DNA of 64,000 nucleotides from Candidatus Obscuribacterales bacterium (lineage in GTDB: Bacteria > Cyanobacteriota > Vampirovibrionia > Obscuribacterales > Obscuribacteraceae), in the NCBI GenBank assembly GCA_019747875.1, contig JAIEQI010000032.1, positions 1 through 64,000 on the forward strand, written 5' to 3'. This document shows, one piece after another, positions 34,955-43,695 of this stretch. The notes under the pieces are model-generated. The model ran no database searches. It saw nothing but the letters and a program-made list of their open reading frames with translations, and was not told the origin of the DNA. Position 1 is the stretch's first letter, and each line of letters starts with the position of its first letter. The translations under genes and the position numbers were made by a program.

Positions 34955-35788
34955 ATGAAAAATCTGGAAATTATGCGCGCTAACACGCTCCAACAATCAA
35001 ACAATCTCCAAAGAGGTCTTCGCAAGGGAATGGCTTTTGCTGTTTCAATGATTGCAGCTCTATGTCTGTCTCAAGCTTATGGATTGGCCGCAAAAACGAC
35101 AAGTACGGCAAGCGCACCCAAATCTACCAATAAGAAACTGGTATCAAGCTTGTCAGGTATGACCAGGTCGGCCGTGCAGGACATGACCAACGATGGTGCT
35201 GAGTTTCTCAAGGAAATGTCCGATGCGGCCAACAACTTAAACAGCTATAGCTTTCTCTCATCGATGACTGTTTTCAAAAATGGCAAAACGATTCAGGAGA
35301 ACAGCAAGTTCTATTTTAAGAAGCCGCGTTCAATAAGAGCGGAAGAGATGGGTCCTTATAAGAAGGGTTCGGTTGCTGTACTTCTTAAGAATGGCAAAGT
35401 TAAGGGGCATCTCGGAGGATTGTTGAGCAAATTCTCCGGTACTGTTGATGCTGATTCCGATTGGGTGCAATCTGCAAATGGCTATCCACTGGTTGATTCT
35501 GACTATTTTTCAATGTCCAAAGTAATGATTGATTTTGCCAACAAAGGCAAGAAGTCAATCGTTACACAGTCACCAGTGACGGTGACCGGGCAGCCAAAGC
35601 CGGTCTATGTTCTGGAGATGTATACGGATGCGTCCAAGCAAGAGCTGATGAAACGCGCCTACGTCGATCCACAAAATTTGTTACCAGTTGAGTGGTTTGA
35701 TTATAAGGATGGCAAACTTTTCGCACATACTTTATGGAAGGACCTTAAACTCAACGTCGATCTAGACGACTCACTGTTCAATCTTTAA
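34955..35788 (+). CDS. Exported LolA-like (DUF1571-type) protein
   Basis: A 277-residue protein with a long N-region then a signal segment at about 26-45 (FAVSMIAALCLSQAYGLAAK). The mature part has a LolA/outer-membrane-lipoprotein-sorting-like series: YSFLSSMTVFKNGKTIQENS, FYFKKPRSIRAE, VAVLLKNGKVKGH, then PVYVLEMYTDASKQELMKRA and VDPQNLLPVEWFDYKDGKLF. Such a half-barrel would hold a lipid or hydrophobic ligand. RBS AGGTAAAGG. It is followed 17 bp later by an ICMT-like methyltransferase and then an SRPBCC protein, so the three may handle a lipid together. Confidence 0.78.
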   Translation: MKNLEIMRANTLQQSNNLQRGLRKGMAFAVSMIAALCLSQAYGLAAKTTSTASAPKSTNKKLVSSLSGMTRSAVQDMTNDGAEFLKEMSDAANNLNSYSFLSSMTVFKNGKTIQENSKFYFKKPRSIRAEEMGPYKKGSVAVLLKNGKVKGHLGGLLSKFSGTVDADSDWVQSANGYPLVDSDYFSMSKVMIDFANKGKKSIVTQSPVTVTGQPKPVYVLEMYTDASKQELMKRAYVDPQNLLPVEWFDYKDGKLFAHTLWKDLKLNVDLDDSLFNL

Positions 35789-35805
35789 TCGGAGAATCGA
35801 AATCA

Positions 35806-36450
35806 ATGGTGGATACCCCTACAATCGTTACTGGTGCCATAGTGGCAATAGGCGCTATTTTGTCGGCACCCGTTCTTTATAAAGGATTCTCGCGCCGCGG
35901 AACCGGTGTCGTATATGAAGTGAACTTCCTGATCCAGCGAGCACCGCAGTATTCGACTCTTCTGACCGCAATAACGATTGCCGCTTCTTTTGCTGCAATG
36001 AATGGTCACATTCCTGGAGCACCAGCAACGGTGCTCAGTATCAAGTCCCTTCTTCCTGAGACTGTAGCTAGCACCATCTCCTGGTGTGGCATAGCTATCC
36101 TATTAAGTGGTATGGTTTTTATGATCGGTGGTTGGTATTCGCTCGGGGAGCAGTTCACCACTGATGCCGAAGTTCTGGACGGACATAAAGTGCGCAAGGA
36201 CGGTTTGCTCAAGTTCGTGATGCACCCTGCTTATTCCGGAATCATTCAATGCATACTCGGCTCTGCAGTAGCAGCGCTGTCGCCGATAGCTGTCTGCATG
36301 ACGCTATTTATGGTGGCGCCGCTCTGGTTGAACCGTGCGAAATATGAAGAGGCTCTTCTGCTCGAGAGTCTGGGACCGGAATATAAGCAGTATGCAGAGG
36401 ACATGAAGTGGAGAAGGTTGGTTCCCAAATTTTTTCCGATCGGAGTTTAA
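35806..36450 (+). CDS. ICMT/PEMT-like membrane methyltransferase
   Basis: A 214-residue protein with about five hydrophobic segments. The C-terminal half carries the isoprenylcysteine/phospholipid methyltransferase pattern: VRKDGLLKFVMHPAYSGI (the xHPxYxG motif binding S-adenosylmethionine), then RAKYEEALLLESLGPEYKQY with the conserved E-E and Y-xx-Y, and KWRRLVPKFFP. It should methylate a lipid or prenyl substrate at the membrane. It follows the LolA-like gene by 17 bp, so probably co-transcribed. Bacterial members rarely have known substrates. Confidence 0.85.
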   Translation: MVDTPTIVTGAIVAIGAILSAPVLYKGFSRRGTGVVYEVNFLIQRAPQYSTLLTAITIAASFAAMNGHIPGAPATVLSIKSLLPETVASTISWCGIAILLSGMVFMIGGWYSLGEQFTTDAEVLDGHKVRKDGLLKFVMHPAYSGIIQCILGSAVAALSPIAVCMTLFMVAPLWLNRAKYEEALLLESLGPEYKQYAEDMKWRRLVPKFFPIGV

Positions 36451-36597
36451 TTCTCGGAACCTAAAAAGGGTATGGTCGTCATGAAATACGTAAGCAGGTG
36501 GATATTGCGTTAGTCGTGCTTTTTGTCATAATGGGATGAGAATCTCATTGTGCCGCCGTATTTCTGTCTGGTTGGCAAATGGATTGAGGTAATAGTC

Positions 36598-37293
36598 GTG
36601 GTAAAAATCGAATCGAAATTGTTAGCTCTGGTACTGGCCGTCACGGCTATTTCTATAGCTCCTACTTACGCTAATGATAAATTAGCCAGCAAATCGCCAG
36701 AGTTAAAGAATGCCGATACCAAGGCAGAGGTAGCCGCGCTGTCCGAAGTACCCGCCCTGACTGTTAGTGCAGCTGACAAAGCGAAGCTGAGTGCCGGTCA
36801 AGTCGTTGTTGGTACACAACAAAAACCGAGCGGACGCCGTTGGGTAGCTGCCAAAATTCAGATCAAAGCGCCGCCGGCAGTCGTTTGGGAAGCAGTCCAC
36901 GAAGAACGTAAGACCGATCCAGATATCGCATACAGCAAGATCTTAGAAGAAGGCAAGAACGAGCTAACGCTCGAACAAAAATTCCAACTCATCCCCGTGA
37001 TTGGCACCTCTGTCTGTGTGATGAAGAATACGGAAATCCCAGGCAAGAGAATCGATTATTACTTGTTGAAGTCAGACCGCTTCAAAGCTCTTGAAGGCAG
37101 TTGGGTCCTCCAACCAACGGATGACGGACACACCATCCTTGAACTTGCATCTTATATAGATATGGGTGTGCCGGCTCCTCGTTCGATCATCGAATCTGTC
37201 GCCAGCAAAAAGCTGGAGCGCAGACTGGGCAACGTCAGAAAGGCTGCCGAAAAGGCTCAAGCTCAAATCGCCGCTAAGGGCGAAATTCAGTAA
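36598..37293 (+). CDS. Exported SRPBCC (START-like) protein
   Basis: About 231 residues. The GTG at 36598 is chosen because GAGGT stands 7 bp upstream and the product then begins with a clean signal peptide (KIESKLLALVLAVTAISIAPTYA). An earlier in-frame GTG at 36550 lacks this. After a polar linker the SRPBCC fold runs from RRWVAAKIQIKAPPAVVWEAV through DIAYSKILEEG, KFQLIPVIGTSVCVMKNTE, RIDYYLLKSDRFKALEGSW and TILELASYIDMGVPAP to a C-terminal helix. Such domains bind hydrophobic ligands. It closes a plus-strand trio with the LolA-like and methyltransferase genes and is followed by a strong terminator. Confidence 0.82.
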   Translation: MVKIESKLLALVLAVTAISIAPTYANDKLASKSPELKNADTKAEVAALSEVPALTVSAADKAKLSAGQVVVGTQQKPSGRRWVAAKIQIKAPPAVVWEAVHEERKTDPDIAYSKILEEGKNELTLEQKFQLIPVIGTSVCVMKNTEIPGKRIDYYLLKSDRFKALEGSWVLQPTDDGHTILELASYIDMGVPAPRSIIESVASKKLERRLGNVRKAAEKAQAQIAAKGEIQ

Positions 37294-37317
37294 ATACTGA
37301 GTTCTAACGGTAATTGA

Positions 37318-37348
37318 GAAAGGAGGGGCAACCCTCCTTTCTTGTTTT
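37318..37348 (+). terminator. Rho-independent terminator
   Basis: GAAAGGAGGG (37318-37327) and CCCTCCTTTC (37332-37341) form a perfect 10-bp stem with a GCAA loop, followed by TTGTTTT. It ends the plus-strand trio and lies before the convergent serpin gene. Confidence 0.92.
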
Positions 37349-37434
37349 GGAATCTTTCGCGAAACCTTCTTGTGCCGTTTTCTAATAGGTCCTTTAAAAA
37401 TAGCCTTGCAGGTCTGCATTGTGTATGCGCGCAT

Positions 37435-38709
37435 TTATTTTGTGGGATCGTCAACTGCGCCCAGAAACAGGATTGCATTGTTTTCCTGATTCGATATTGC
37501 GAAAAGGAAGGGACGGTCAACGCGCATTTCGAAGGGCTTCTCCTCCTCGCGCCTCATTGCGGCTGTTTCGAACACCATTGCCGTTACGGCCGCAGCCTCA
37601 GTTCCTTCTTCATTTACATCGACGTAGGTTTTGTGAATTACCTGGCTCACCAATGGACTTGGTGGCTTCGTTACCATCGGCAGAAAGTCTGCTTTTTCGG
37701 AAAACGCTAGCTTCATTCCCATGTCAGCAAGAGTATCGGCTAGTTGCGTTGAGTAGTCGAACTTGAATCGTGGCAGATACAATGATCCTCTTTTGGAGCT
37801 AAGGCTGCTACTAACTTTTGTCCACTCATTTTGGAGTGTGCCGATCAGTTGTTCTGTCGAGCTACCTTTTTTGGGAAGAATGATGAACATGCAAGTTCGT
37901 TGATCGGCATAAGGCAATGAGATGATCTGAAACCTGTCGGTCTCGTTGTAGATCATCTTTCCGCCCTGGACCATCATTGCTACCTTTCTTACTTCGCCTT
38001 TGCCTGTATGGAAGTCGGCATCCTGTGTGGCTTGCTTCGTGAATTGGTCCATCCATGCTGCTTTGAAGTAGGTGGCATTCACCAAAACCATGAGTTGGCT
38101 GGCAGATAGCTTTTGTAAGATGCTCGGAATTTTTCCGCTGGTATTTTGTGATGCCCAGGAGTTGATTTTTCCGACGGATGCAGGATCGGAAAAATTCAAA
38201 TTTTGAATCGACGCCTTATAGCTCTTACTGCAGGTGTTGATAAAGCTCTTGTTGAGCGAGAATTGCTCGTTCGCCCAGAGTGAGTTGGCGATACTCAATT
38301 TGAACTCCGGATCACCTTTTGGAGCGCGAAACCCAATCTGTGGGTGATCTGTTTTTTTTACGATGGTATTGATCATACGCTCATCGTTCTTGTTCACTTC
38401 GGCGATACTTTGTTCCACTGGTAAGCAAAGAACCTTGTTGATCTCTTCGCGAGTTGTACCTTGTGCGCCACAAGCCGCCATCTTCAGCACCTGTCCAATG
38501 CTAACCGGTGAGATAAAGATGTTCTTGTCCTTTTCTTGAGCATTCAATTTTGCAAGCAACTTGAACCCGAATTGGTTATTAGCTGTTGCAGTTTCTGTTT
38601 CTTGAGAATTAGCTTTTGTGTTTGTCATTGTTAGAACTGCCATTGCAAGGCCAAAAGCCTTTGCAAAGTCCCTCATTCGTCTGTGTGTTTTTTGCAAATT
38701 GCTTTTCAT
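37435..38709 (-). CDS. Exported serpin (serpin A)
   Basis: A 424-residue serine-protease-inhibitor-family protein with a signal segment (about 12-34). The core shows the serpin landmarks NIFISPVSIGQVLKMAACGA, KLSIANSLWANEQF, NSWASQNTSGKIPSIL, LVNATYFKAAWMDQF and ISLPYADQRTCMFIILPK. The hinge of the reactive loop is DVNEEGTEAAAVTA (about 362-375), with small residues at P12-P9, so it should be an inhibitory serpin. The loop continues MVFETAAMRREEEKPFEMR, so the scissile bond is near the AAMRR part; P1 cannot be fixed by eye. Its start ATG overlaps the stop of serpin B (TAATG), so the two are coupled. Confidence 0.95.
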   Translation of the reverse strand: MKSNLQKTHRRMRDFAKAFGLAMAVLTMTNTKANSQETETATANNQFGFKLLAKLNAQEKDKNIFISPVSIGQVLKMAACGAQGTTREEINKVLCLPVEQSIAEVNKNDERMINTIVKKTDHPQIGFRAPKGDPEFKLSIANSLWANEQFSLNKSFINTCSKSYKASIQNLNFSDPASVGKINSWASQNTSGKIPSILQKLSASQLMVLVNATYFKAAWMDQFTKQATQDADFHTGKGEVRKVAMMVQGGKMIYNETDRFQIISLPYADQRTCMFIILPKKGSSTEQLIGTLQNEWTKVSSSLSSKRGSLYLPRFKFDYSTQLADTLADMGMKLAFSEKADFLPMVTKPPSPLVSQVIHKTYVDVNEEGTEAAAVTAMVFETAAMRREEEKPFEMRVDRPFLFAISNQENNAILFLGAVDDPTK

Positions 38710-39959
38710 TAGTCTTCAAAACTGGCCTTTGTCGGATCGCCAACTGTACCCATGAAAAGAACTGAGTTGGTTGTTTCGTTTGCGATTATGAATAAGAATG
38801 GGCGGTCTACTTTCATTGAAAATGGCTGTTCCGGTCTGGGCATTCCTGAGCCTGCCATCATCATTGCGGTGACCGCAGCAGCTTCCGTTCCCTCTTCATT
38901 GACGTCAACGTAGCTCTTATGAATGACCGAGGAAACGAATGGACGAGGACCGGATTTGATCATCTTCGAAAAGTCGGCGTCCTTTGCCGAGAATGCGTCA
39001 ATCATTCCCAGTTTCGTAAGTCCATCATTCAACTTCTTTGAATAGTCGAATTTGAATTTTGGCAGATACAAATCGCCGAGTTTTTGATCGAACTTTTGCG
39101 AAAGCGCTTTGTAGCTTGCATCGTTCAGCCCCGAAAGCACGGAATCTACGGTCTTGCCTTCTTTGGGCAGGAGTACATACATGGCATTGTCTCGATCTGC
39201 ATAAGGGAGACGGACGGCTTGGAAGTTGTCGTTGATTTGGTAGCCTAGCCGAGCTTTTCGGTGCATCATTGGCACTTTGGGTGATGTTCCATCGATCGCA
39301 TGAAATGGCAGAGGCTTTGTCTCTTCCTTTTGAAATTTATCCTCCCAGGGCGCCTTGAAATAGGTAGCGTTGATTAGTACAAGCAGATCTGTCTCTCGTA
39401 ATTTTTGAATTATAGTGGGGATCTTTCCAGCGGTCTGTTTGCTGGTCCAGTTGTTGATATCGGTTACTGTTTGCGGTTTTCCAAAATCGACAGATCTCAC
39501 CTCGGCACCGTAGCTGGTATTACATGCTTTTGTGAATTCTGGTGCAAACTGGATGTTTTTGTTGCCCCAGAGAGAGTTTGCGATCTTCAGTTTTAGTGTG
39601 GGATCTCCACTGCCGTTTTCTTTGTACATCTGTACGAAAGATGCATTTGGTGTTGTTATCGCGGCTAGCAGTTGTTGATCTTGCTTATTGACGGTGGAAA
39701 GATCGTTGGAATCAAGTTGCAGTACTGACCCCATCTGTTGCAAAGTTTTCCCGGCAGCTCCATTCATTGCCATTTTCATCACTTGTGAAATGCTCAATGG
39801 TGAAATAAATAAATTTGCTGCTCTGCTGTCTTTCTTTAAAGCCGAAAGCATTTTGAACCCGAACGCGTTGTTCGAATCTGCGCTGTCTTTTGCAAAACTA
39901 GATGGATTAAACATAAAAGCTGATGCGATAAGAATGCTAATAAGTTGAATGCGTCTCAT
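38709..39959 (-). CDS. Exported serpin (serpin B)
   Basis: A 416-residue serpin with signal peptide MRRIQLISILIASAFMFNPS. Landmarks are NLFISPLSISQVMKMAMNGA, KLKIANSLWGNKN, NNWTSKQTAGKIPTII, LINATYFKAPWEDKF and VRLPYADRDNAMYVLLPK. The inhibitory hinge DVNEEGTEAAAVTA is identical to that of serpin A, but the exposed loop differs completely (MMMAGSGMPRPEQPFSM). The two genes therefore look like a duplication followed by divergence of target specificity. It is first in the pair, with AGGAT before the ATG. Probable targets are foreign or self proteases outside the cell. Confidence 0.95.
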   Translation of the reverse strand: MRRIQLISILIASAFMFNPSSFAKDSADSNNAFGFKMLSALKKDSRAANLFISPLSISQVMKMAMNGAAGKTLQQMGSVLQLDSNDLSTVNKQDQQLLAAITTPNASFVQMYKENGSGDPTLKLKIANSLWGNKNIQFAPEFTKACNTSYGAEVRSVDFGKPQTVTDINNWTSKQTAGKIPTIIQKLRETDLLVLINATYFKAPWEDKFQKEETKPLPFHAIDGTSPKVPMMHRKARLGYQINDNFQAVRLPYADRDNAMYVLLPKEGKTVDSVLSGLNDASYKALSQKFDQKLGDLYLPKFKFDYSKKLNDGLTKLGMIDAFSAKDADFSKMIKSGPRPFVSSVIHKSYVDVNEEGTEAAAVTAMMMAGSGMPRPEQPFSMKVDRPFLFIIANETTNSVLFMGTVGDPTKASFED

Positions 39960-40096
39960 TGGCTGATCCTAAACTTGTTTTTGCAATGATACAGCACTTG
40001 TAATCTGAAAATGGACGGAGTAAAGCAGAGCTGGCCAGTGAAACTCCGAATCATCCTAGAATGATTGGAAGTGTGGCTATTTCCTTCCCAGTAAAG

Positions 40097-41398
40097 TCAA
40101 GAGCCCTCTTGCAAATCAAGGCTTTGTTTTGGATGAGCGCGCCAGCAGCAAATGAAGGTTGTAACTGCGTAGCTAGCCAGCAGGAAAAAGGTGGGATCAA
40201 AGGTTCCGCCTTTCATCAGGTAGTCGTAGCGCATGGGCATGTAAACTGGGAACAAGAAGCAGGCTACTATTGCCACGGCTAAAATCTTGATGAGAGTGGT
40301 CTGTGGTATCTGAATCGAATCTTCCTTGCTTATTTGCAAGCTGAGAATGATCGACGGAATCAGCAAGAGCAAATCATAATGGTGGCAGTGGATTGAGCTA
40401 ACAAGACCAAGCGGAACCGCTCCAATCAGTCCGATTTTAAGCCAGCCATCCTTTCCATTCTGTTTGCGAGCCAAAAGAAAAATTAGTAGTGAAGAAAGTA
40501 CAAAACAGATCTCAGAGATGAGTTTGACAATAATATTGTTGGCTCCGAGAAACTTTGCAAGCTGACCTTTAATAGTGGGATTGAGCTCTGGCTGCATAAT
40601 CTTGATGCTGTTGGGATCGGCGATCAGTTGCAAATAATTTTGGTAGGATTCAACTCCCATGAGAAAAATGGATCCCACCGTTAATGCTAAGGCGACTGAA
40701 GCTGCAATTGCGATTGGCTTGAATTGTTTGTTTCCTAAAAGGTAGATCGCAAAAGGTATTATTTGCTGCGGCTTGCACATAAAGAATGAAAGCGCGATAC
40801 CGGCTGCCACAGCGCTTCCCTCGCTCAGACCCATTAATAAAAAGGTGAAGGCTAAGAGCAGGAGAGGCGCGATCTGTCCGATGCGGACCGCATCAACTGC
40901 GGCTCCGGAAAAAAACGTGAAGCACCAGAGGACGAGGGAGTTTAGAAAGTTCAGCCGAAAAAGTCGTATTAATAGAATGATGGCTGCCATCAATACCAAT
41001 TCGAGGAACACTGTCCAAACAACAGGTGCACTGCCGGCCGGTATGGCAGCTAAGATAAGCAGCCACATAACTCCAGGTGGAGGAATGAACAAGAGAACGC
41101 CGTGACCGCCACCAGGAAAAAACTTATCCTGCCAGTTGTAGAACTCTTGCGCTTTATAGATGAGTGAACCTTTTCCTTGTAGAGCCAGCTGTGCCGCCAC
41201 ATAGTATTCAGGCAGATCATTGATCGTATTGAAGAAAGCCAATGACATGAACATCTGCCAGGAGAAAATGCCTGTGATCAGGATCGCTGTTAGAACTGCC
41301 AGGCTCTTTACGACCTTGCTGTTTGCCAATGCTTGAATACGAACCGGGGGGGGGTCCGCGCTCCATACGGGGTGAAAATGACAGAGCAAGTCTAACAC
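40097..41398 (-). CDS. GT87-like (DUF2029) membrane glycosyltransferase
   Basis: Up to 433 residues, but the first about 24 codons run through a GC-rich repeat and have no RBS; the real start is probably internal (for instance a TTG near 41329). About ten membrane helices. The extracytoplasmic acidic pair after helix 1 (TINDLPEYYVAAQLALQG) and AQEFYNWQDKFF...GVLLFIPPPGVMWLL match the GT87/mannosyltransferase type. Later blocks are FFMCKPQQIIPFAIY and LVSSIHCHHYDLLLLIP. Such enzymes use polyprenyl-phosphate sugars to glycosylate envelope glycans. It stands alone. Confidence 0.8.
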   Translation of the reverse strand: MLDLLCHFHPVWSADPPPVRIQALANSKVVKSLAVLTAILITGIFSWQMFMSLAFFNTINDLPEYYVAAQLALQGKGSLIYKAQEFYNWQDKFFPGGGHGVLLFIPPPGVMWLLILAAIPAGSAPVVWTVFLELVLMAAIILLIRLFRLNFLNSLVLWCFTFFSGAAVDAVRIGQIAPLLLLAFTFLLMGLSEGSAVAAGIALSFFMCKPQQIIPFAIYLLGNKQFKPIAIAASVALALTVGSIFLMGVESYQNYLQLIADPNSIKIMQPELNPTIKGQLAKFLGANNIIVKLISEICFVLSSLLIFLLARKQNGKDGWLKIGLIGAVPLGLVSSIHCHHYDLLLLIPSIILSLQISKEDSIQIPQTTLIKILAVAIVACFLFPVYMPMRYDYLMKGGTFDPTFFLLASYAVTTFICCWRAHPKQSLDLQEGS

Positions 41399-41545
41399 TG
41401 AAATGTATTGCGACTCCAGTTTGCTTAGGATTGCAGCAGCAAGAAGCCGGCAGGATGCCGGCGCTCCCGGAAACGAACCAGCTGAGCTCGCCAGCAGCTA
41501 AGTATGGAAGGCGCGGACCTCCCGTCTGCCCATAAGCGCGAAGCG
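41346..41545. repeat. Cluster of GC-rich palindromes with inverted ends
   Basis: The right part reads GTATGGAAGGCGCGGACC (about 41502-41519). The left end (about 41354-41371) read on the other strand gives GTATGGAGCGCGGACC, so the two form an inverted repeat around about 130 bp. Inside is GCCGGC-AGGAT-GCCGGC (41446-41462) followed by GCTCCCGG. On the right is GCGCGAAGCGCGC. This resembles small non-autonomous or REP-type intergenic elements, and it contributes the improbable N-terminus of the GT87-like frame. Confidence 0.6.
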
Positions 41546-41599
41546 CGCGGCTGCTATTCTCCAATGAGGCTCATTGCTAGCTAGTGCTCTCAAAGTGAA

Positions 41600-41866
41600 T
41601 TAGTCACCTGAGTCGAAGACGTCACCGTCGGCAGAAACTACTTCGGCGCTGATTTCCGTCGCACTGCCGCTGTTGGACGCCGATGCGTATGTGTTGTTAT
41701 CGTCGCTAACTGGTGTCGAGTAGGTCGCATTGCTGTCATTGCTGCTGGTGTCACCAACGCCATCAGGACGGATATTGCTGTCGAACCAGGTTACTGCCAT
41801 GGCGGAATTACAGCTCAACCCCAAAAGAAGGGCAACGATTCCGATTCGCAAGCTGTGAACCTTCAT
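41600..41866 (-). CDS. Small exported Ser/Asn/Asp-rich protein
   Basis: An 88-residue product with a typical signal peptide (MKVHSLRIGIVALLLGLS, cleavage near AMA-V). The 60-residue mature part is acidic and low in complexity (DGVGDTSSNDSNATYSTPVS, DDNNTYASASNSGSATEISA). RBS GGAGG (41873-41877) lies about 6 bp before the ATG, which supports a real gene. No family recognised. It lies downstream of the Ppx/GppA gene on the same strand, separated by about 160 bp. Confidence 0.65.
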   Translation of the reverse strand: MKVHSLRIGIVALLLGLSCNSAMAVTWFDSNIRPDGVGDTSSNDSNATYSTPVSDDNNTYASASNSGSATEISAEVVSADGDVFDSGD

Positions 41867-42027
41867 TTATTTCCTCCAGGGCGAAGTCATCGCCCGTCTT
41901 TGTCGACTGCTGTCTAGACTCGGAACGGTTTTGCAGCCGTGAGAAACAGACAGTGTTAAAGCCAATTAAGCCAGATCCGTCCAGTCTTGTCAAGTTAACG
42001 GAGGCTGGCTTCCTACTGGTGTTTTTC

Positions 42028-43695
42028 CTAGAAATTTGAGCGGTTAGCGCTGGCTCTTGTCTCGGTTCGTACTTCAAAGTTCAGTCTGACCTGGAATTGT
42101 TTCTCGAAAAGTGGCTTCTTTTCTTTGAGTGCCCAGGTCTCTGGTTCCCAACTTTCGCCCGGGCGAACGAATATAAGCAATGACAGGGTTGCTTTGTCCT
42201 GTCCTTTTCCAGCAGCCTGGTGGTCGAATTCGATGCGCTGAACCACCTGTCTATGGCCGCGATCTAGTGCTTCGGCCAGGCGCAGTATAGAAGCTAGATC
42301 GCAGACGACTTGGCGCTCCTGTGGCGCAAGTAAGGTGAATGATTCGTGCGATTCTTTGGGGTCGCTTCCGCGGTGGTATCGGGCTATGTTTGCAATAATG
42401 GATACTTCTTCTTCGGAGTGGCCGAGCAGTCCGCCGTTTTTGATCAGGTAATAGGAGTGCTTATGGTGTCCGTTGCGCCCAATAAACATGCCTACATCGT
42501 GAAGCATTGCTGCTGACCAGAGAAGATGCAATTCTCGTTCTCCCATAGTGTGGAGTTTGAGTGCTTTCGTCTTCTCGAATATCTGTGCCGCCAGGTCCGC
42601 CACTTGCTCTGCGTGCTCGACACTGGCTTGATATTTTTCAAGGAGGTTATGAACGCTCTTGGCTCTGGGCGTTTTGTGCTCTGCTAGCCCGGCGTCTAGC
42701 CAGCCTTGCTGCAAGAACATGTCTACGATTACCCCTTCGCGAAGTGCCGATGTACAAACAACAATTTGAGGTACGTTGAGGGAACGCATCGTCTCCAATA
42801 GGACTATAGAACCTGCAAGTACCGTGCGGTTTCGGTCTGTGCTTACATCCTTGATGCGGTCTCCGGCAAGTGAAGCTGATTCCAGGTATTCGACTATTTC
42901 TTCGACAGCTTCTAGAGTCAGAATGTAGCCGTCCAACTCTTGTTGTCCTCCCTTTTTCACGTTTGCTCGGTGAAGTTTAGCCAGGGCCTGCACCGTTCCA
43001 CTTGTTCCAATTAGCTGATTGAAGCCGCCACTCTCACTCAGGCGCGCTGCTGCTGGCCTCAACATGCCACGTACTTCATCATGTAGCTCGCGGATCTCTT
43101 GCGAATTCGGCTTCTCTTTCTTGAAAAAACGCGTCGTCAGTCTGGCTGCGCCAAGTTTGTAGGACTCCGTGAAATACGTTCGATGACGGTCTGCCACAAT
43201 GATTTCTGTGCTGCCACCGCCAATATCGATAATCGCGAAGCGTCCTTTGATTGACGGCATGCTCCAGAGCACGCCTAAATAGATCAACCTCGCCTCTTCT
43301 CTGCCGGAGATCATGCGAGCATCAAGATCGAGTTCTGTGCGGATGCGCGTGAGGACTTCTTCGCCATTGTCAGATTCTCTTACGGCGGATGTTGCAACCG
43401 CCACCAATGTACGCGCTCCTTTTTGCGCAGCTTTCGTTTTCATGTCACGTAAGATTCTCAGCGCCGCCGTCATCGCTTGCTGGTCGATTGTATGGGCGCC
43501 TAATGCCCTCCGGAAAAAAGGTACAGCTTCTTTTACTCGAGTGATTACCTCAAAATGATCTCGCTGATCACTTGCCTGGCAAACAATCATGTGGAATGAA
43601 TTCGTGCCCATGTCGATGCAAGCAAGAATCGGAGGTCCGGAGATCTCGGTCGAACTTTTATTATTGCGAGATTTATTAGATACCGTCATTGGCAT
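42028..43695 (-). CDS. Ppx/GppA phosphatase with HD domain
   Basis: About 555 residues from the ATG at 43695; the open frame extends further, but only into the tail of the upstream oxidase gene. Residues about 20-320 are the Ppx/GppA actin-like ATPase fold: LACIDMGTNSFHMIVCQ, VATSAVRESDNGEEVL, FAIIDIGGGSTEIIVAD and LIGTSGTVQALAKLH. The C-terminal part is an HD domain (LLWSAAMLHDVGMFIGRNGH, then HHKHSYYLI and IARYHRG). Such proteins degrade polyphosphate or the pentaphosphate alarmone pppGpp. It overlaps the end of the protoporphyrinogen oxidase gene by 20 bp, so translation is coupled. Confidence 0.9.
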   Translation of the reverse strand: MPMTVSNKSRNNKSSTEISGPPILACIDMGTNSFHMIVCQASDQRDHFEVITRVKEAVPFFRRALGAHTIDQQAMTAALRILRDMKTKAAQKGARTLVAVATSAVRESDNGEEVLTRIRTELDLDARMISGREEARLIYLGVLWSMPSIKGRFAIIDIGGGSTEIIVADRHRTYFTESYKLGAARLTTRFFKKEKPNSQEIRELHDEVRGMLRPAAARLSESGGFNQLIGTSGTVQALAKLHRANVKKGGQQELDGYILTLEAVEEIVEYLESASLAGDRIKDVSTDRNRTVLAGSIVLLETMRSLNVPQIVVCTSALREGVIVDMFLQQGWLDAGLAEHKTPRAKSVHNLLEKYQASVEHAEQVADLAAQIFEKTKALKLHTMGERELHLLWSAAMLHDVGMFIGRNGHHKHSYYLIKNGGLLGHSEEEVSIIANIARYHRGSDPKESHESFTLLAPQERQVVCDLASILRLAEALDRGHRQVVQRIEFDHQAAGKGQDKATLSLLIFVRPGESWEPETWALKEKKPLFEKQFQVRLNFEVRTETRASANRSNF

